DNA of 13,886 nucleotides, taken from NCBI GenBank assembly GCA_029051915.1, contig JAIDKM010000237.1, positions 1 through 13,886 of the forward strand, written 5' to 3'. How positions within the stretch are numbered: position 1 is the first letter of the stretch; each line of letters opens with the position of its first letter. Below the pieces are notes generated by a model. That model saw only the letters and a list, made by a program, of their open reading frames with translations, was not told where the DNA came from and did no database searches. The stretch is from Alistipes sp. Its GTDB lineage: Bacteria; Bacteroidota; Bacteroidia; Bacteroidales; Rikenellaceae. The position numbers and the translations under genes were made by a program. Shown here piece after piece: positions 1 to 7,238 of the stretch.

Positions 1-88
1 GCCGCCGGGCGCCCCCGGATTCCGGTGCCAAAATCGCAACAATAAACTAATAATGCGTTTTTTTCCGGGGAATATCAATTATTTTTCC
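1..88. other. Left-edge region, no gene assignable
   Basis: The first 25 or so bases are GC-rich like coding DNA and the remainder is AT-rich like an intergenic region. One plus-strand frame is open from the left edge to a TAA at 43-45, so this could be the last codons of an upstream gene, but the stretch is too short to identify anything. No RNA gene or hairpin terminator is visible here. Confidence 0.3.
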
Positions 89-96
89 TACTTTTG
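89..96 (+). promoter_or_regulatory. Bacteroides-type -7 box upstream of lipA
   Basis: TACTTTTG matches the Bacteroidota sigma-ABfr -7 consensus TAnnTTTG exactly. It lies 26 bases before the lipA start codon, giving a short leader. No good TTTG -33 element is seen about 20 bases further upstream, so the assignment rests on the -7 box and its position. Confidence 0.5.
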
Positions 97-122
97 CGCT
101 AATTGGAAAATAATGAACTTAA

Positions 123-1010
123 ATGCCGAAGTTCCATGACAAGGTAGACGTACTCAGAAAACCCGGATGGCTCAAGATCCGACTGCACCGCACCGCCGAC
201 TATGCCGACGTGCGGCGGATCGTCGAAAAGCACGAGTTGCACACCATTTGCAGCAGCGGCCGTTGTCCCAATCAAGCCGAATGCTGGAGCCGCAGAACCG
301 CCACGTTCATGATTCTGGGCGATATTTGTACGCGTAGCTGCCGTTTCTGCGCCACGCAGACCGGCAAGCCCCTTGCCCCCGATGCCGACGAACCCCGCCG
401 GGTTGCCGAAAGCGTCGCACTGATGAAACTGAGGTATGTCGTCGTAACTTCCGTAACGCGCGACGATCTGCCCGACGGAGGCGCCCGCCACTGGGCCGCG
501 ACCGTAGAGGCGATCCGCCTGCGGAATCCCGACGTCGCAATTGAGCTCCTTATTCCCGATCTCGACGCACGGCCCGACCTGCTGGACGTGGTCATCGCGT
601 CGAAGCCCGACCTCGTCGGGCACAACATCGAAACCGTCGAGCGACTGACCCCTGCGGTGCGTTCCCGCGCGAAGTACCGCACCAGTCTGGAAACCCTGCG
701 TTACCTCCGGGAGCAGGGCGTCGCCACGAAAAGCGGACTGATGGTCGGACTCGGCGAGAGCGATGATGAAGTATTGCAGACTCTGGCGGACCTGCGCGAG
801 GCGGGCGTCGGAATCGTTACGCTCGGTCAGTACCTTCGACCCACTCTGGAGCACTACCCCGTTGCGGCGTATATCACTCCCGAAAAATTCGAATGGTACA
901 AGTCCCGGGCGCTGGAGATGGGCTTCGGCTACTGTGCGAGCGCACCCTTAGTGCGGTCGTCCTACCTGGCCGAAGAAGCGCTCCGAAGCACGAAAGGTCT
1001 GCAACGATGA
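123..1010 (+). CDS. lipA: Lipoyl synthase LipA
   Basis: This radical-SAM enzyme inserts two sulfur atoms into protein-bound octanoyl groups to make lipoyl cofactors for 2-oxoacid dehydrogenases and the glycine cleavage system. The 295-residue protein shows the family-specific auxiliary cluster motif C-x4-C-x5-C (Cys43, Cys48, Cys54) and then the radical-SAM motif CTRSCRFC (Cys69, Cys73, Cys76). The C-terminal RSSY motif (about residues 278-281) supplies the serine ligand of the auxiliary cluster. Length is normal for the family. The ATG at 123 is chosen because it follows the -7 box at a suitable distance. The stop codon overlaps the lipB start as ATGA, so the octanoylation and sulfur-insertion steps are translationally coupled. 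All catalytic cysteines are present, so an active enzyme is expected. Confidence 0.97.
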   Translation: MPKFHDKVDVLRKPGWLKIRLHRTADYADVRRIVEKHELHTICSSGRCPNQAECWSRRTATFMILGDICTRSCRFCATQTGKPLAPDADEPRRVAESVALMKLRYVVVTSVTRDDLPDGGARHWAATVEAIRLRNPDVAIELLIPDLDARPDLLDVVIASKPDLVGHNIETVERLTPAVRSRAKYRTSLETLRYLREQGVATKSGLMVGLGESDDEVLQTLADLREAGVGIVTLGQYLRPTLEHYPVAAYITPEKFEWYKSRALEMGFGYCASAPLVRSSYLAEEALRSTKGLQR

Positions 1011-1834
1011 AAGCCCTGTGCCGCGACCTCGGAGAGATGGACTACGCCGCTTGCTGGGATTTGCAGCGGACGCTTTTCGAGGAGCTGACGGCCGCAAAAA
1101 AGGGCGCCGGGGGCCTGAACGCAGGCACGGCATCAAACGAACCGAGCCCGCGAGACGGAGATGCCGATAAGATCGGCACGGTGCTGCTGGTCGAGCATCC
1201 GCCGGTCTACACGCTGGGCAAAAGCGGCCACGCAGAGAACCTGCTGGTCGACCGGATGGCTCTGGAGCGGCTCGGAGCGCAGTTCTTTCACATAGACCGC
1301 GGCGGGGACATCACGTTCCACGGGCCCGGGCAGCTGGTTTGCTACCCTGTTCTCGACTTGGAACGGATCGGAATCGGTCTGCGGGAGTACATCGACCGAC
1401 TCGAAGAAACCGTGATCCGCACCGTCGCCCGCTATGGCATTGCGGCGGGCCGCATCGCCGGGGCCTCGGGCGTCTGGATCGGAGGGCCGGAAGAGACGGC
1501 GGCCGACAAAGAGTGTGCGGAGGAAACGGCCGGCCGTCGAGCGGCAGCGAACCGGGAAAAAGATGTGCCGCGCAAGATCTGCGCAATAGGCGTCCGCTCG
1601 TCGCGTTATGTAACCATGCACGGCTTCGCGCTGAACGTTACGACCGACCTCGAATGGTTCTCGCGCATCAACCCCTGCGGATTCCGCGATCGCGGCGTAA
1701 CGTCGATCGCCCGCGAAACGGGTCGCCGGGTGGCGATGGAAGAAGTCAAACGGCTGGTCGTCCAGGAACTGGAACGGCAGCTGGGAATAGAAATAGGATC
1801 CGAATTTTCGGATCGGAGCCTGCGGGCTCGCTGA
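1007..1834 (+). CDS. lipB: Octanoyltransferase LipB with two unusual insertions
   Basis: LipB moves octanoyl from acyl carrier protein to target lipoyl domains, supplying the substrate of LipA. The frame is open further upstream, but the ATG at 1007 overlapping the lipA stop gives the expected N-terminus. The 275-residue product carries HPPVYTLG (64-71), the RGGDITFHGPGQLVCYP block (98-114), the catalytic Lys190 in KICAIG and the acyl-thioester Cys224 in INPCG. The family is usually about 210-240 residues. The extra length comes from two hydrophilic, low-complexity stretches at about 31-55 and 159-188. The second falls directly before the catalytic lysine, where E. coli LipB has only one or two residues. 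Because all active-site motifs are intact, I infer that both insertions are surface loops and the enzyme works. Confidence 0.95.
   Translation: MKALCRDLGEMDYAACWDLQRTLFEELTAAKKGAGGLNAGTASNEPSPRDGDADKIGTVLLVEHPPVYTLGKSGHAENLLVDRMALERLGAQFFHIDRGGDITFHGPGQLVCYPVLDLERIGIGLREYIDRLEETVIRTVARYGIAAGRIAGASGVWIGGPEETAADKECAEETAGRRAAANREKDVPRKICAIGVRSSRYVTMHGFALNVTTDLEWFSRINPCGFRDRGVTSIARETGRRVAMEEVKRLVVQELERQLGIEIGSEFSDRSLRAR
1797..1829 (+). other. Two tandem inverted repeats at the 3' end of lipB
   Basis: GATCCGAA-TT-TTCGGATC at 1797-1814 is a perfect 8+8 inverted repeat. GAGCC-TGCG-GGCTC at 1816-1829 is a 5-base-pair stem with a tetraloop. Both are inside the last codons of lipB, just before its TGA at 1832. 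No T-run follows, so this is not a standard intrinsic terminator. They could form RNA hairpins that stabilise or process the lipAB transcript, or they could be chance. Confidence 0.35.
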
Positions 1835-1875
1835 AATAGAAAAATAAATGTTAGAATATATAAATAATAGTTCGT

Positions 1876-3642
1876 ATGCCCATAGAAAAACGTTGGGTAG
1901 TGAAGCCGCAGGGGGATGCCGAAGCGGCGGCCGCATTGTCGGCCGCGCTGAAGCTCTCGCCCGTGCTGGCCAATCTACTCGTACAGAGAGGCATAGACAC
2001 CGTAGAAAAGGCGGAAAAGTTCTTTAAACCCAGTCTCGCCGACCTCCACGATCCGTTCCTGATGAAGGACATGGACAAGGCGGTCGAGCGGGTCGAACGG
2101 GCCGTCGCGAACAATGAGAAGATCATGGTTTACGGCGACTACGACGTGGACGGCTGTACGGCCGTCGCGCTGGTGTACAAGTTCCTCCGCCAGATCGGGC
2201 ACAAAAACCTGACGTTCTACATTCCCGACCGTTACACCGAGGGTTACGGCATCTCGGTCAAGGGTATCGACCTCGCGGCCCGCAAGGGCGTGGGGCTCAT
2301 CATAGCCCTCGACTGCGGGATCAAAGCCACGGAAAAGGTCGTCTATGCGAAAGAGAAAGGCGTGGATTTCATCATCTGCGACCATCACCTCCCGGCCGAG
2401 GAGATTCCCCGGGCCGTAGCCGTATTGGACCCCAAGCGGGTCGACTGTTCCTACCCGTTCGACGAGCTGTCGGGCTGCGGCGTGGGCTTCAAGCTCGTGC
2501 AGGCCTACGCTCAGAAGAACGGCATTCCGTTCGAGCAGATCCTCGATCTGCTGGATCTGCTGGTCGTGAGCATCGCCTCGGACATCGTGCCGCTGGTCGA
2601 CGAAAACCGCATTCTGGCTTACTTCGGATTGAAGAACCTCAACCGCGAACCGTCGAAGGGACTGCTGTCGATCATCAAGATCTGCGGACTGGACAAGCAC
2701 AACATCACCATCGACGACATCGTCTTCAAGATCGGGCCGCGCATCAACGCCGCCGGGCGCATGCGCATGGACGAAACCGACGAGAACGCTTCGCCGTCGG
2801 GCGGTCATGCCGCCGTGGAGCTGCTCATCGAGGGTAACGAGAGCGTCGCCGAGGAGTTCGGCAACGTCATCGACGCCTACAACCGCGACCGCAAGTCGAT
2901 CGACCGCTCGGTTACGCAGGAGGCGCACGACTACATCGAGAGCAATCCCGAGCTGAAGAGCCGCAAGAGCACCGTCATCTACAATCCCAAGTGGATGAAG
3001 GGCATCGTCGGCATCGTCGCCTCGCGGCTGATCGAAACCTACTACCGGCCCACGGTCGTGCTCACCATGAGCAACGGTTTCGTTACCGGTTCGGCGCGCT
3101 CCGTGCCGGGCTTCGACCTCTACCAGGCCGTCGAGTCGTGTTCCGATCTGCTGGAAAACTTCGGCGGCCACATGTACGCCGCCGGTCTGACGATGAAACC
3201 CGAAAATGTCGAGGAGTTCACGCGCCGCTTCAACGACTTCGTGGAACAGCATATCGATCCCCGGATGCTCGTGCCGCAGGTCGACATCGACAGCGAGCTG
3301 CTCTTCTCCGACATCACGCCCCGTTTCCGCGACCACCTCAACCGCTTCCAGCCCTTCGGGCCGGGCAATGCGGCGCCGGTCTTCGTTACGTACGGCGTCA
3401 GCAACCACGGCGAAGCCAAGCTGGTCGGCATGGAGTGCGAGCACCTGCGCATGGATCTCATGCAGCGGCAGAAGCCCAACACCAAGATCCAGGCGATCGC
3501 TTTCCAGCAACCTACGCACTACGAATGGGTGCGCTCGGGACGGCCGATCGACGTCTGCTACCAAATCGTCGAGAACCACTACCGCGGCACCGTTACCACC
3601 CAGCTGCGGATCAAGGACATCAAGCCGGTTACTGGCAAGTAG
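1876..3642 (+). CDS. recJ: Single-stranded-DNA-specific 5'-3' exonuclease RecJ
   Basis: RecJ degrades single-stranded DNA 5' to 3' in recombination repair, mismatch repair and base-excision repair. The 588-residue protein has the DHH phosphoesterase motifs in order: GDYDVDG (87-93), ALDCG (144-148), DHH (169-171) and an Asp in SIASD (near 236). The GPRINAAGRM segment (287-296) follows, then the DHHA1 glycine motif GGHMYAAG (430-437) and a C-terminal OB-fold-like region (about 450-580). Metal-binding aspartates and histidines are all present. The ATG at 1876 gives the normal N-terminus. The 41-base AT-rich gap after lipB holds no clear promoter, so cotranscription with lipAB is plausible. A strong hairpin terminator follows. 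Confidence 0.97.
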   Translation: MPIEKRWVVKPQGDAEAAAALSAALKLSPVLANLLVQRGIDTVEKAEKFFKPSLADLHDPFLMKDMDKAVERVERAVANNEKIMVYGDYDVDGCTAVALVYKFLRQIGHKNLTFYIPDRYTEGYGISVKGIDLAARKGVGLIIALDCGIKATEKVVYAKEKGVDFIICDHHLPAEEIPRAVAVLDPKRVDCSYPFDELSGCGVGFKLVQAYAQKNGIPFEQILDLLDLLVVSIASDIVPLVDENRILAYFGLKNLNREPSKGLLSIIKICGLDKHNITIDDIVFKIGPRINAAGRMRMDETDENASPSGGHAAVELLIEGNESVAEEFGNVIDAYNRDRKSIDRSVTQEAHDYIESNPELKSRKSTVIYNPKWMKGIVGIVASRLIETYYRPTVVLTMSNGFVTGSARSVPGFDLYQAVESCSDLLENFGGHMYAAGLTMKPENVEEFTRRFNDFVEQHIDPRMLVPQVDIDSELLFSDITPRFRDHLNRFQPFGPGNAAPVFVTYGVSNHGEAKLVGMECEHLRMDLMQRQKPNTKIQAIAFQQPTHYEWVRSGRPIDVCYQIVENHYRGTVTTQLRIKDIKPVTGK

Positions 3643-3662
3643 GCAGCAGCTCAGCCAATTAA

Positions 3663-3701
3663 AAATGAAAAAGGAGACTTTACAGGTCTCCTTTTTCATT
3701 T
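3663..3701. terminator. Bidirectional intrinsic terminator between recJ and the nitroreductase
   Basis: A perfect 16-base-pair stem (3663-3678 pairing with 3686-3701) with the 7-base loop TTTACAG. The core is AAAAAGGAGAC / GTCTCCTTTTT, so each strand reads as a GC-containing stem flanked by an A-run and a T-run. It sits 21 bases after the recJ stop and 42 bases beyond the stop of the convergent nitroreductase gene, so it can end transcription from both sides. Confidence 0.9.
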
Positions 3702-3742
3702 CAACGTCTCCGAAAATACGTGTGCGGATTCTTAATTCCCTT

Positions 3743-4270
3743 TTACATCCGAATCACTCTCGCCGCATCGTCGCTTTCGGGCAGGGGCGCCGGCACGAAG
3801 TCGGAATAACCCATCGCGATGGCGCAGAGAGGTTCGCAACCCTCCGGAATCGGCAGAAAGGTACGCAGAAAATCCGCCGCCGTCTCGCCGTCGGGCGCTT
3901 CCTTCAGCCGCGGCCGACCGTCGACATGCACCCAGCATGACGCCAGTCCTTCGTCCACGCAAGAGAGCTGCAATACCGTCGCTGCAATGGCACAGTTTTC
4001 GCGCCACAGGTCGGTCGCCGACGTGTCGCCCAGCACCACCACGGCCAGCGGCGCTCCCTTCATGAAGCCGGCTCCATAGTCGCGCATCCCGGCCATGCGG
4101 GCCACAACGGCAGGATCGTCGACAACCAGAAACCGCGTCGAGCGGCTGTTGCGCGACGAGGGGGCCGAAAGAGCCGCCGCCAACATGCGGTCGACGACTT
4201 CACGGGGTACGGGCCGCCCGTCGAATTTGCGGATCGAGCGGCGTTTGCTGATGATCTCCTTGAATTCCAT
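3743..4270 (-). CDS. Nitroreductase-family FMN oxidoreductase
   Basis: The 175-residue protein begins with EFKEIISKRRSIRKF, the N-terminal signature of small FMN-dependent nitroreductases, in which the RxSxR arginines contact the flavin phosphate. It continues with a LSAPSSRNSRSTRF segment typical of the flavin-binding region, followed by the hydrophobic PLAVVVLGD strand and an IAATVLQLSCVDEGLASCWV helix. The C-terminal part has the usual CAIAMGYSD segment. Such enzymes reduce nitro compounds, quinones or other electrophiles with NAD(P)H; the natural substrate cannot be read from the sequence. Length fits the short-form family. The ATG at 4270 is chosen because a -7 box lies 29 bases upstream on this strand. 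The gene stands alone, convergent with recJ and divergent from the HAD gene. Confidence 0.9.
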   Translation of the reverse strand: MEFKEIISKRRSIRKFDGRPVPREVVDRMLAAALSAPSSRNSRSTRFLVVDDPAVVARMAGMRDYGAGFMKGAPLAVVVLGDTSATDLWRENCAIAATVLQLSCVDEGLASCWVHVDGRPRLKEAPDGETAADFLRTFLPIPEGCEPLCAIAMGYSDFVPAPLPESDDAARVIRM

Positions 4271-4296
4271 AATGCGAATCGTTTTTTCTGCGCTTC

Positions 4297-4327
4297 TTGC
4301 AAAGATAGTGAAAAAAGAGTATATTTG
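4297..4327 (+). promoter_or_regulatory. Bacteroides-type promoter for the HAD-led operon
   Basis: TTG at 4297-4299, a 20-base spacer and TATATTTG at 4320-4327 match the TTTG-N19-21-TAnnTTTG architecture well. The predicted transcript starts a few bases after 4327 and leads to the ATG at 4349. This also excludes an in-frame TTG at 4325 as the start, since it lies within the -7 box. Confidence 0.7.
4300..4307 (-). promoter_or_regulatory. Bacteroides-type -7 box for the nitroreductase
   Basis: Reading leftward, TATCTTTG matches TAnnTTTG exactly, 29 bases before the ATG at 4270. No clear -33 TTTG is found on this strand. The box lies between the -33 and -7 elements of the opposing plus-strand promoter. 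Confidence 0.55.
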
Positions 4328-4348
4328 AATGACGAAAACCATCCCGCC

Positions 4349-5194
4349 ATGAACAACGACTACCGTTTCACCATCGCCCTGATCTACGACTTCGACGGCA
4401 CGCTGGCTCCCGGCAACATGCAGGAGTACGATTTCATCCCCGCCGTCGGCAAGAGCAACAAGGAGTTCTGGACCGAAGCCAACTCGCTGGCCGAGGAGCA
4501 GGACGCCGACATGGTGCTGACCTACATGGCCCGCATGATCCAGGGCGCCCGCTCGAAAGGGCTGTCGCTGAGACGCGAAGCGTTCCAGGAGTCGGGGCGG
4601 CGCGTTACCCTGTTCCGCGGAGTCAGGGAGTGGTTCGGACGCATCAACCGCTACGGCGAGCAGAAAGGCATCCGCATCCTCCACTACATCAACTCCTCGG
4701 GATTGAAAGAGATCATCGAGGGCACCGAAATCGCGCACGAATTCCGCAAGATCTACGCCTGCTCGTTCCTCTACGACGTCGACGGCATCGCCTACTGGCC
4801 CGCCGTGGCGGTCAACTACACCAACAAGACACAGTTCATCTTCAAGATCAACAAGGGCGTCGAGTCGGTCTCCGACTCGAAACTCGTCAACCGCTATATC
4901 CCCGAGAACGAGCGGCCCGTGCCTTTCAGCCGCATGATCTACGTCGGCGACGGCACGACCGACATCCCCTGCATGCGCCTGGTGAAGAACTACGGCGGCC
5001 ACTCGATCGCCGTCTACAATCCCGAGCAGAAAGGGGCCCACAAGGAGATGGCGTCGCTCATCCAAGACAACCGCGTCAATCATGTATGCCCGGCCGATTA
5101 CAGTGACGGATCCGACATGGATACGATCGTCAAGATGATCATCGACAAGATCGACCTCGACGACCGTCTCGAACGACGCGAAGCCCTGCTGTGA
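4349..5194 (+). CDS. HAD-superfamily hydrolase (phosphoserine-phosphatase-like)
   Basis: A 281-residue soluble protein with the four HAD motifs. Motif I is DFDGTL with nucleophile Asp14 and acid/base Asp16. Motif II is the serine in HYINSSG (116/117). A lysine near 160-165 (NKTQFIFK) is likely motif III, and GDGTTDIP (201-205) is motif IV binding magnesium. The long segment between motifs I and II is a helical cap (about 25-95). The family removes phosphate from small molecules, and the exact substrate is unknown. The ATG at 4349 is preferred because the promoter covers the upstream in-frame TTG. It heads a plus-strand cluster with two envelope proteins, rdgB and folE, and the next start is 41 bases downstream without a visible promoter. 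Confidence 0.88.
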   Translation: MNNDYRFTIALIYDFDGTLAPGNMQEYDFIPAVGKSNKEFWTEANSLAEEQDADMVLTYMARMIQGARSKGLSLRREAFQESGRRVTLFRGVREWFGRINRYGEQKGIRILHYINSSGLKEIIEGTEIAHEFRKIYACSFLYDVDGIAYWPAVAVNYTNKTQFIFKINKGVESVSDSKLVNRYIPENERPVPFSRMIYVGDGTTDIPCMRLVKNYGGHSIAVYNPEQKGAHKEMASLIQDNRVNHVCPADYSDGSDMDTIVKMIIDKIDLDDRLERREALL

Positions 5195-5235
5195 TCCCTG
5201 CCGCCGCACGAAACCCCGGCCAAACCCCGACTCTT

Positions 5236-5874
5236 ATGAAGAAATCTCTTTTATCGCTGCTCCTGCTGACAGCCTTGCCGACCGCCCTCTCCGCACAGGA
5301 GGAGACGCCCGTCCGCAAACGGGAGCCGTTCGTCCGGCAGCACGAGCTGCGCCTCACCGTGGGAGCCTATCCGCTGATGCCCTACCTGGCCGGATCGGGA
5401 TGCGACGCCGAGCATGCTTTCGGTTTCGACCGTACCCATCGCGGCCCGGTCTACACGAGCGGTGCGTGGTCGCTCTCCTACGACTACCGGTTCAAAAAGT
5501 GGTTCGATCTGGGACTCATGCTCGGCTACTATGGCGAATACAGCACCTCGTACAACAACCGGAATCCTTCGCTGACGAACCGCAATCGCGCCCACTACCT
5601 GACGATCATGCCCGTCGCGCGCTTCACGTGGGTCAACACGCGGTGGGTGCGCATGTATTCGGCGCTGGGTCTCGGCGCCACGGTCGGATTCGGCCACGAT
5701 GCCTACGAAGGGACGCGGCTCCACGACGCGACTCTCGCCTTGCAGTGCACCCCGGTCGGTATCGCCGTCGGCCGTTCGCTCTTCGGATTCGCCGAAGTGG
5801 GACTGGGTGCGCAGGGCGTGCTGATGATGGGCGTGGGGTACAAATTCAAACCCAAAAACAAGCTGACAAAATGA
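5236..5874 (+). CDS. Small outer-membrane beta-barrel protein, function unknown
   Basis: The 212-residue product begins with MKKSLLSLLLLTALPTALSA followed by QEE, a clear type I signal peptide with cleavage after about residue 20. The mature part alternates polar and aromatic/hydrophobic residues in strands such as ELRLTVGAYPLMPY, AWSLSYDYRF, FDLGLMLGYYGEY, YLTIMPVARFTWV and MYSALGLGATVGFGHD, a pattern typical of an 8-stranded outer-membrane barrel. I do not recognise a named family. The ATG at 5236 is chosen over an upstream GTG at 5191 because it begins the signal peptide. Its stop overlaps the start of the following lipoprotein by 4 bases (ATGA), so the two are translationally coupled and may act together in the envelope. 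Confidence 0.85.
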   Translation: MKKSLLSLLLLTALPTALSAQEETPVRKREPFVRQHELRLTVGAYPLMPYLAGSGCDAEHAFGFDRTHRGPVYTSGAWSLSYDYRFKKWFDLGLMLGYYGEYSTSYNNRNPSLTNRNRAHYLTIMPVARFTWVNTRWVRMYSALGLGATVGFGHDAYEGTRLHDATLALQCTPVGIAVGRSLFGFAEVGLGAQGVLMMGVGYKFKPKNKLTK

Positions 5875-6635
5875 AGCGGATATCGATGATATTGGCAGCT
5901 CTCGTCGCGCTGACGGGCTGCCGGATCGAAGAAGCCGAATATTTCGACCCGGCCGACAACGGCAGCTATTTCTTCCAATTCGTGAACAGCACGCTCTCGG
6001 TCGATGCGGCCTACGCCGCCCGCGTGATGCTTTTCAACCTCTACTACTCGGCTCCCGAGGAGGAGCGCGAAATGCTGCACGACCGCTATTTCTACTCCTC
6101 GCGCATCGTCCGTTCGGGCGACGAATGGCACATCATCGACAGCTACCGCGAGCTGGTGATCTACACCGACGGGCAGCCGCTCTCGACCGACGGCGCGACG
6201 TGGCGCTATGCCGACAGCTCCCAAAGCTGTCCGGAAGACGAGATGCCGACGATCGTCTGCAGCCGCAAGGAGGAATCCAAAACACCCGTCTACAGCTTCC
6301 GGCCCAACGACAACGAGCAGCTCTCGTTCACCGTCTTCTACACCAGCCAACCGCAAGAAAACGGCTCAGGGCTTTACTTGTGCGAGCTGCAAATCGAGGG
6401 CCGGGGCCAATATAACTATAACAAAGAGTGCTACGGATTCGAAAAAGTCGCTTATGAAATAGTCGAACCGCTGAAATACGCCTCGAACCGGCCACGCGGA
6501 TTCAGTGCCGGAACCCTGACGCTGACGGCCGAAATAGAGAACGACGAACCACTCAGCTTCCAAGCCGAGTACACGGCGGCGGACTATAGCGTATGGATTC
6601 ACTGCGGCGAATATAAAAAAATGTTTTGGTACTGA
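5871..6635 (+). CDS. Putative lipoprotein, function unknown
   Basis: The 254-residue protein has a short signal peptide ending in the lipobox LTGC (Cys17). The mature N-terminus CRIEEAE carries acidic residues shortly after the cysteine, similar to the Bacteroidota lipoprotein export signal for surface display. I infer surface exposure as possible, not shown. The rest is soluble, rich in tyrosine and phenylalanine, with five further cysteines (120, 130, 171, 187, 245) that could form disulfides in the periplasm. It looks beta-rich, and I recognise no family. It overlaps the preceding barrel gene by 4 bases, and rdgB starts 4 bases after its stop, so all are probably on one transcript. Confidence 0.8.
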   Translation: MKRISMILAALVALTGCRIEEAEYFDPADNGSYFFQFVNSTLSVDAAYAARVMLFNLYYSAPEEEREMLHDRYFYSSRIVRSGDEWHIIDSYRELVIYTDGQPLSTDGATWRYADSSQSCPEDEMPTIVCSRKEESKTPVYSFRPNDNEQLSFTVFYTSQPQENGSGLYLCELQIEGRGQYNYNKECYGFEKVAYEIVEPLKYASNRPRGFSAGTLTLTAEIENDEPLSFQAEYTAADYSVWIHCGEYKKMFWY

Positions 6636-6639
6636 TACG

Positions 6640-7221
6640 ATGGAGATTCTTTTCGCCACCAACAACACCCACAAGCTCAGCGAGGTGCAGGCCGTTCTGG
6701 GCGACGGCTTCCGCCTGCTGACGCCGCGCGACTGCGGCATCACGGAGGAGATTCCCGAGACGCAGCCCACCATCGAGGGCAATGCCCTGCAAAAAGCCCG
6801 TTACCTCTACGAACGCACGGGCCGCGACTGTTTCGCCGACGACACGGGGCTCGAAGTCGAAGCACTCGGCGGTGCGCCGGGCGTCCACTCGGCGCGCTAC
6901 GCCACCGACGGCCACGACTTCGCGGCCAACAACCGCCTGCTGCTGAAGAATCTTGCCGGACAGGAGAATCGCCGGGCCCGCTTCCGCACGGTCATCGCGC
7001 TCATCATCCGAGGCGAAGAACACCTTTTCGAGGGAATCGTCGAGGGCCGGATCGTCGACGCCGAGCGCGGAACCGAGGGCTTCGGGTACGACCCGCTTTT
7101 CATACCCGAAGACGGCGACAAGACTTTCGCAGAGATGAACGCCGAAGAGAAAAACGCCGTCTCGCACCGCGGCCGTGCCGTCCGCCGTCTCGCCGACTAT
7201 TTGCATTCCATCGAGAAATAG
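6640..7221 (+). CDS. rdgB: dITP/XTP pyrophosphatase (RdgB/HAM1 family)
   Basis: This housecleaning enzyme hydrolyses non-canonical purine triphosphates (dITP, ITP, XTP) to monophosphates and pyrophosphate, keeping deaminated bases out of DNA and RNA. The 193-residue protein shows all family blocks: [13 protein letters not shown] (5-17), [24 protein letters not shown] (66-88) with the catalytic acidic pair, [11 protein letters not shown] (146-156) and [10 protein letters not shown] (175-184). Length is normal. The ATG at 6640 is 4 bases after the upstream lipoprotein stop, implying coupling to two envelope genes with no evident functional link. folE follows after 17 bases. Confidence 0.96.
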   Translation: MEILFATNNTHKLSEVQAVLGDGFRLLTPRDCGITEEIPETQPTIEGNALQKARYLYERTGRDCFADDTGLEVEALGGAPGVHSARYATDGHDFAANNRLLLKNLAGQENRRARFRTVIALIIRGEEHLFEGIVEGRIVDAERGTEGFGYDPLFIPEDGDKTFAEMNAEEKNAVSHRGRAVRRLADYLHSIEK

Positions 7222-7231
7222 GCTATCTTCG
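7200..7231 (+). promoter_or_regulatory. Candidate promoter for folE inside the end of rdgB
   Basis: TTTG at 7200-7203, a 20-base spacer and TATCTTCG at 7224-7231 fit the Bacteroidota promoter layout with one mismatch in the -7 box. The -33 element lies in the last rdgB codons. The folE ATG is only 7 bases after the -7 box, so the transcript would have almost no leader. It would let folE be made independently of the upstream operon. Confidence 0.45.
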
Positions 7232-7238
7232 CACCTCT

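Noticed and set aside
1975..3699. 574-codon minus-strand open frame antisense to recJ
   Set aside because: It is a shadow of high-GC codon use in recJ: recJ has all catalytic motifs, while the antisense product is an Asp/Val/Arg-rich low-complexity chain with no recognisable domain.
4325..4348. TTG at 4325 as the start of the HAD gene
   Set aside because: It falls inside the -7 box TATATTTG, so it would not be on the transcript; the ATG at 4349 fits the family N-terminus.
5191..5235. GTG at 5191 as the start of the barrel protein
   Set aside because: It would put 15 residues before a perfect signal peptide that starts with the ATG at 5236.
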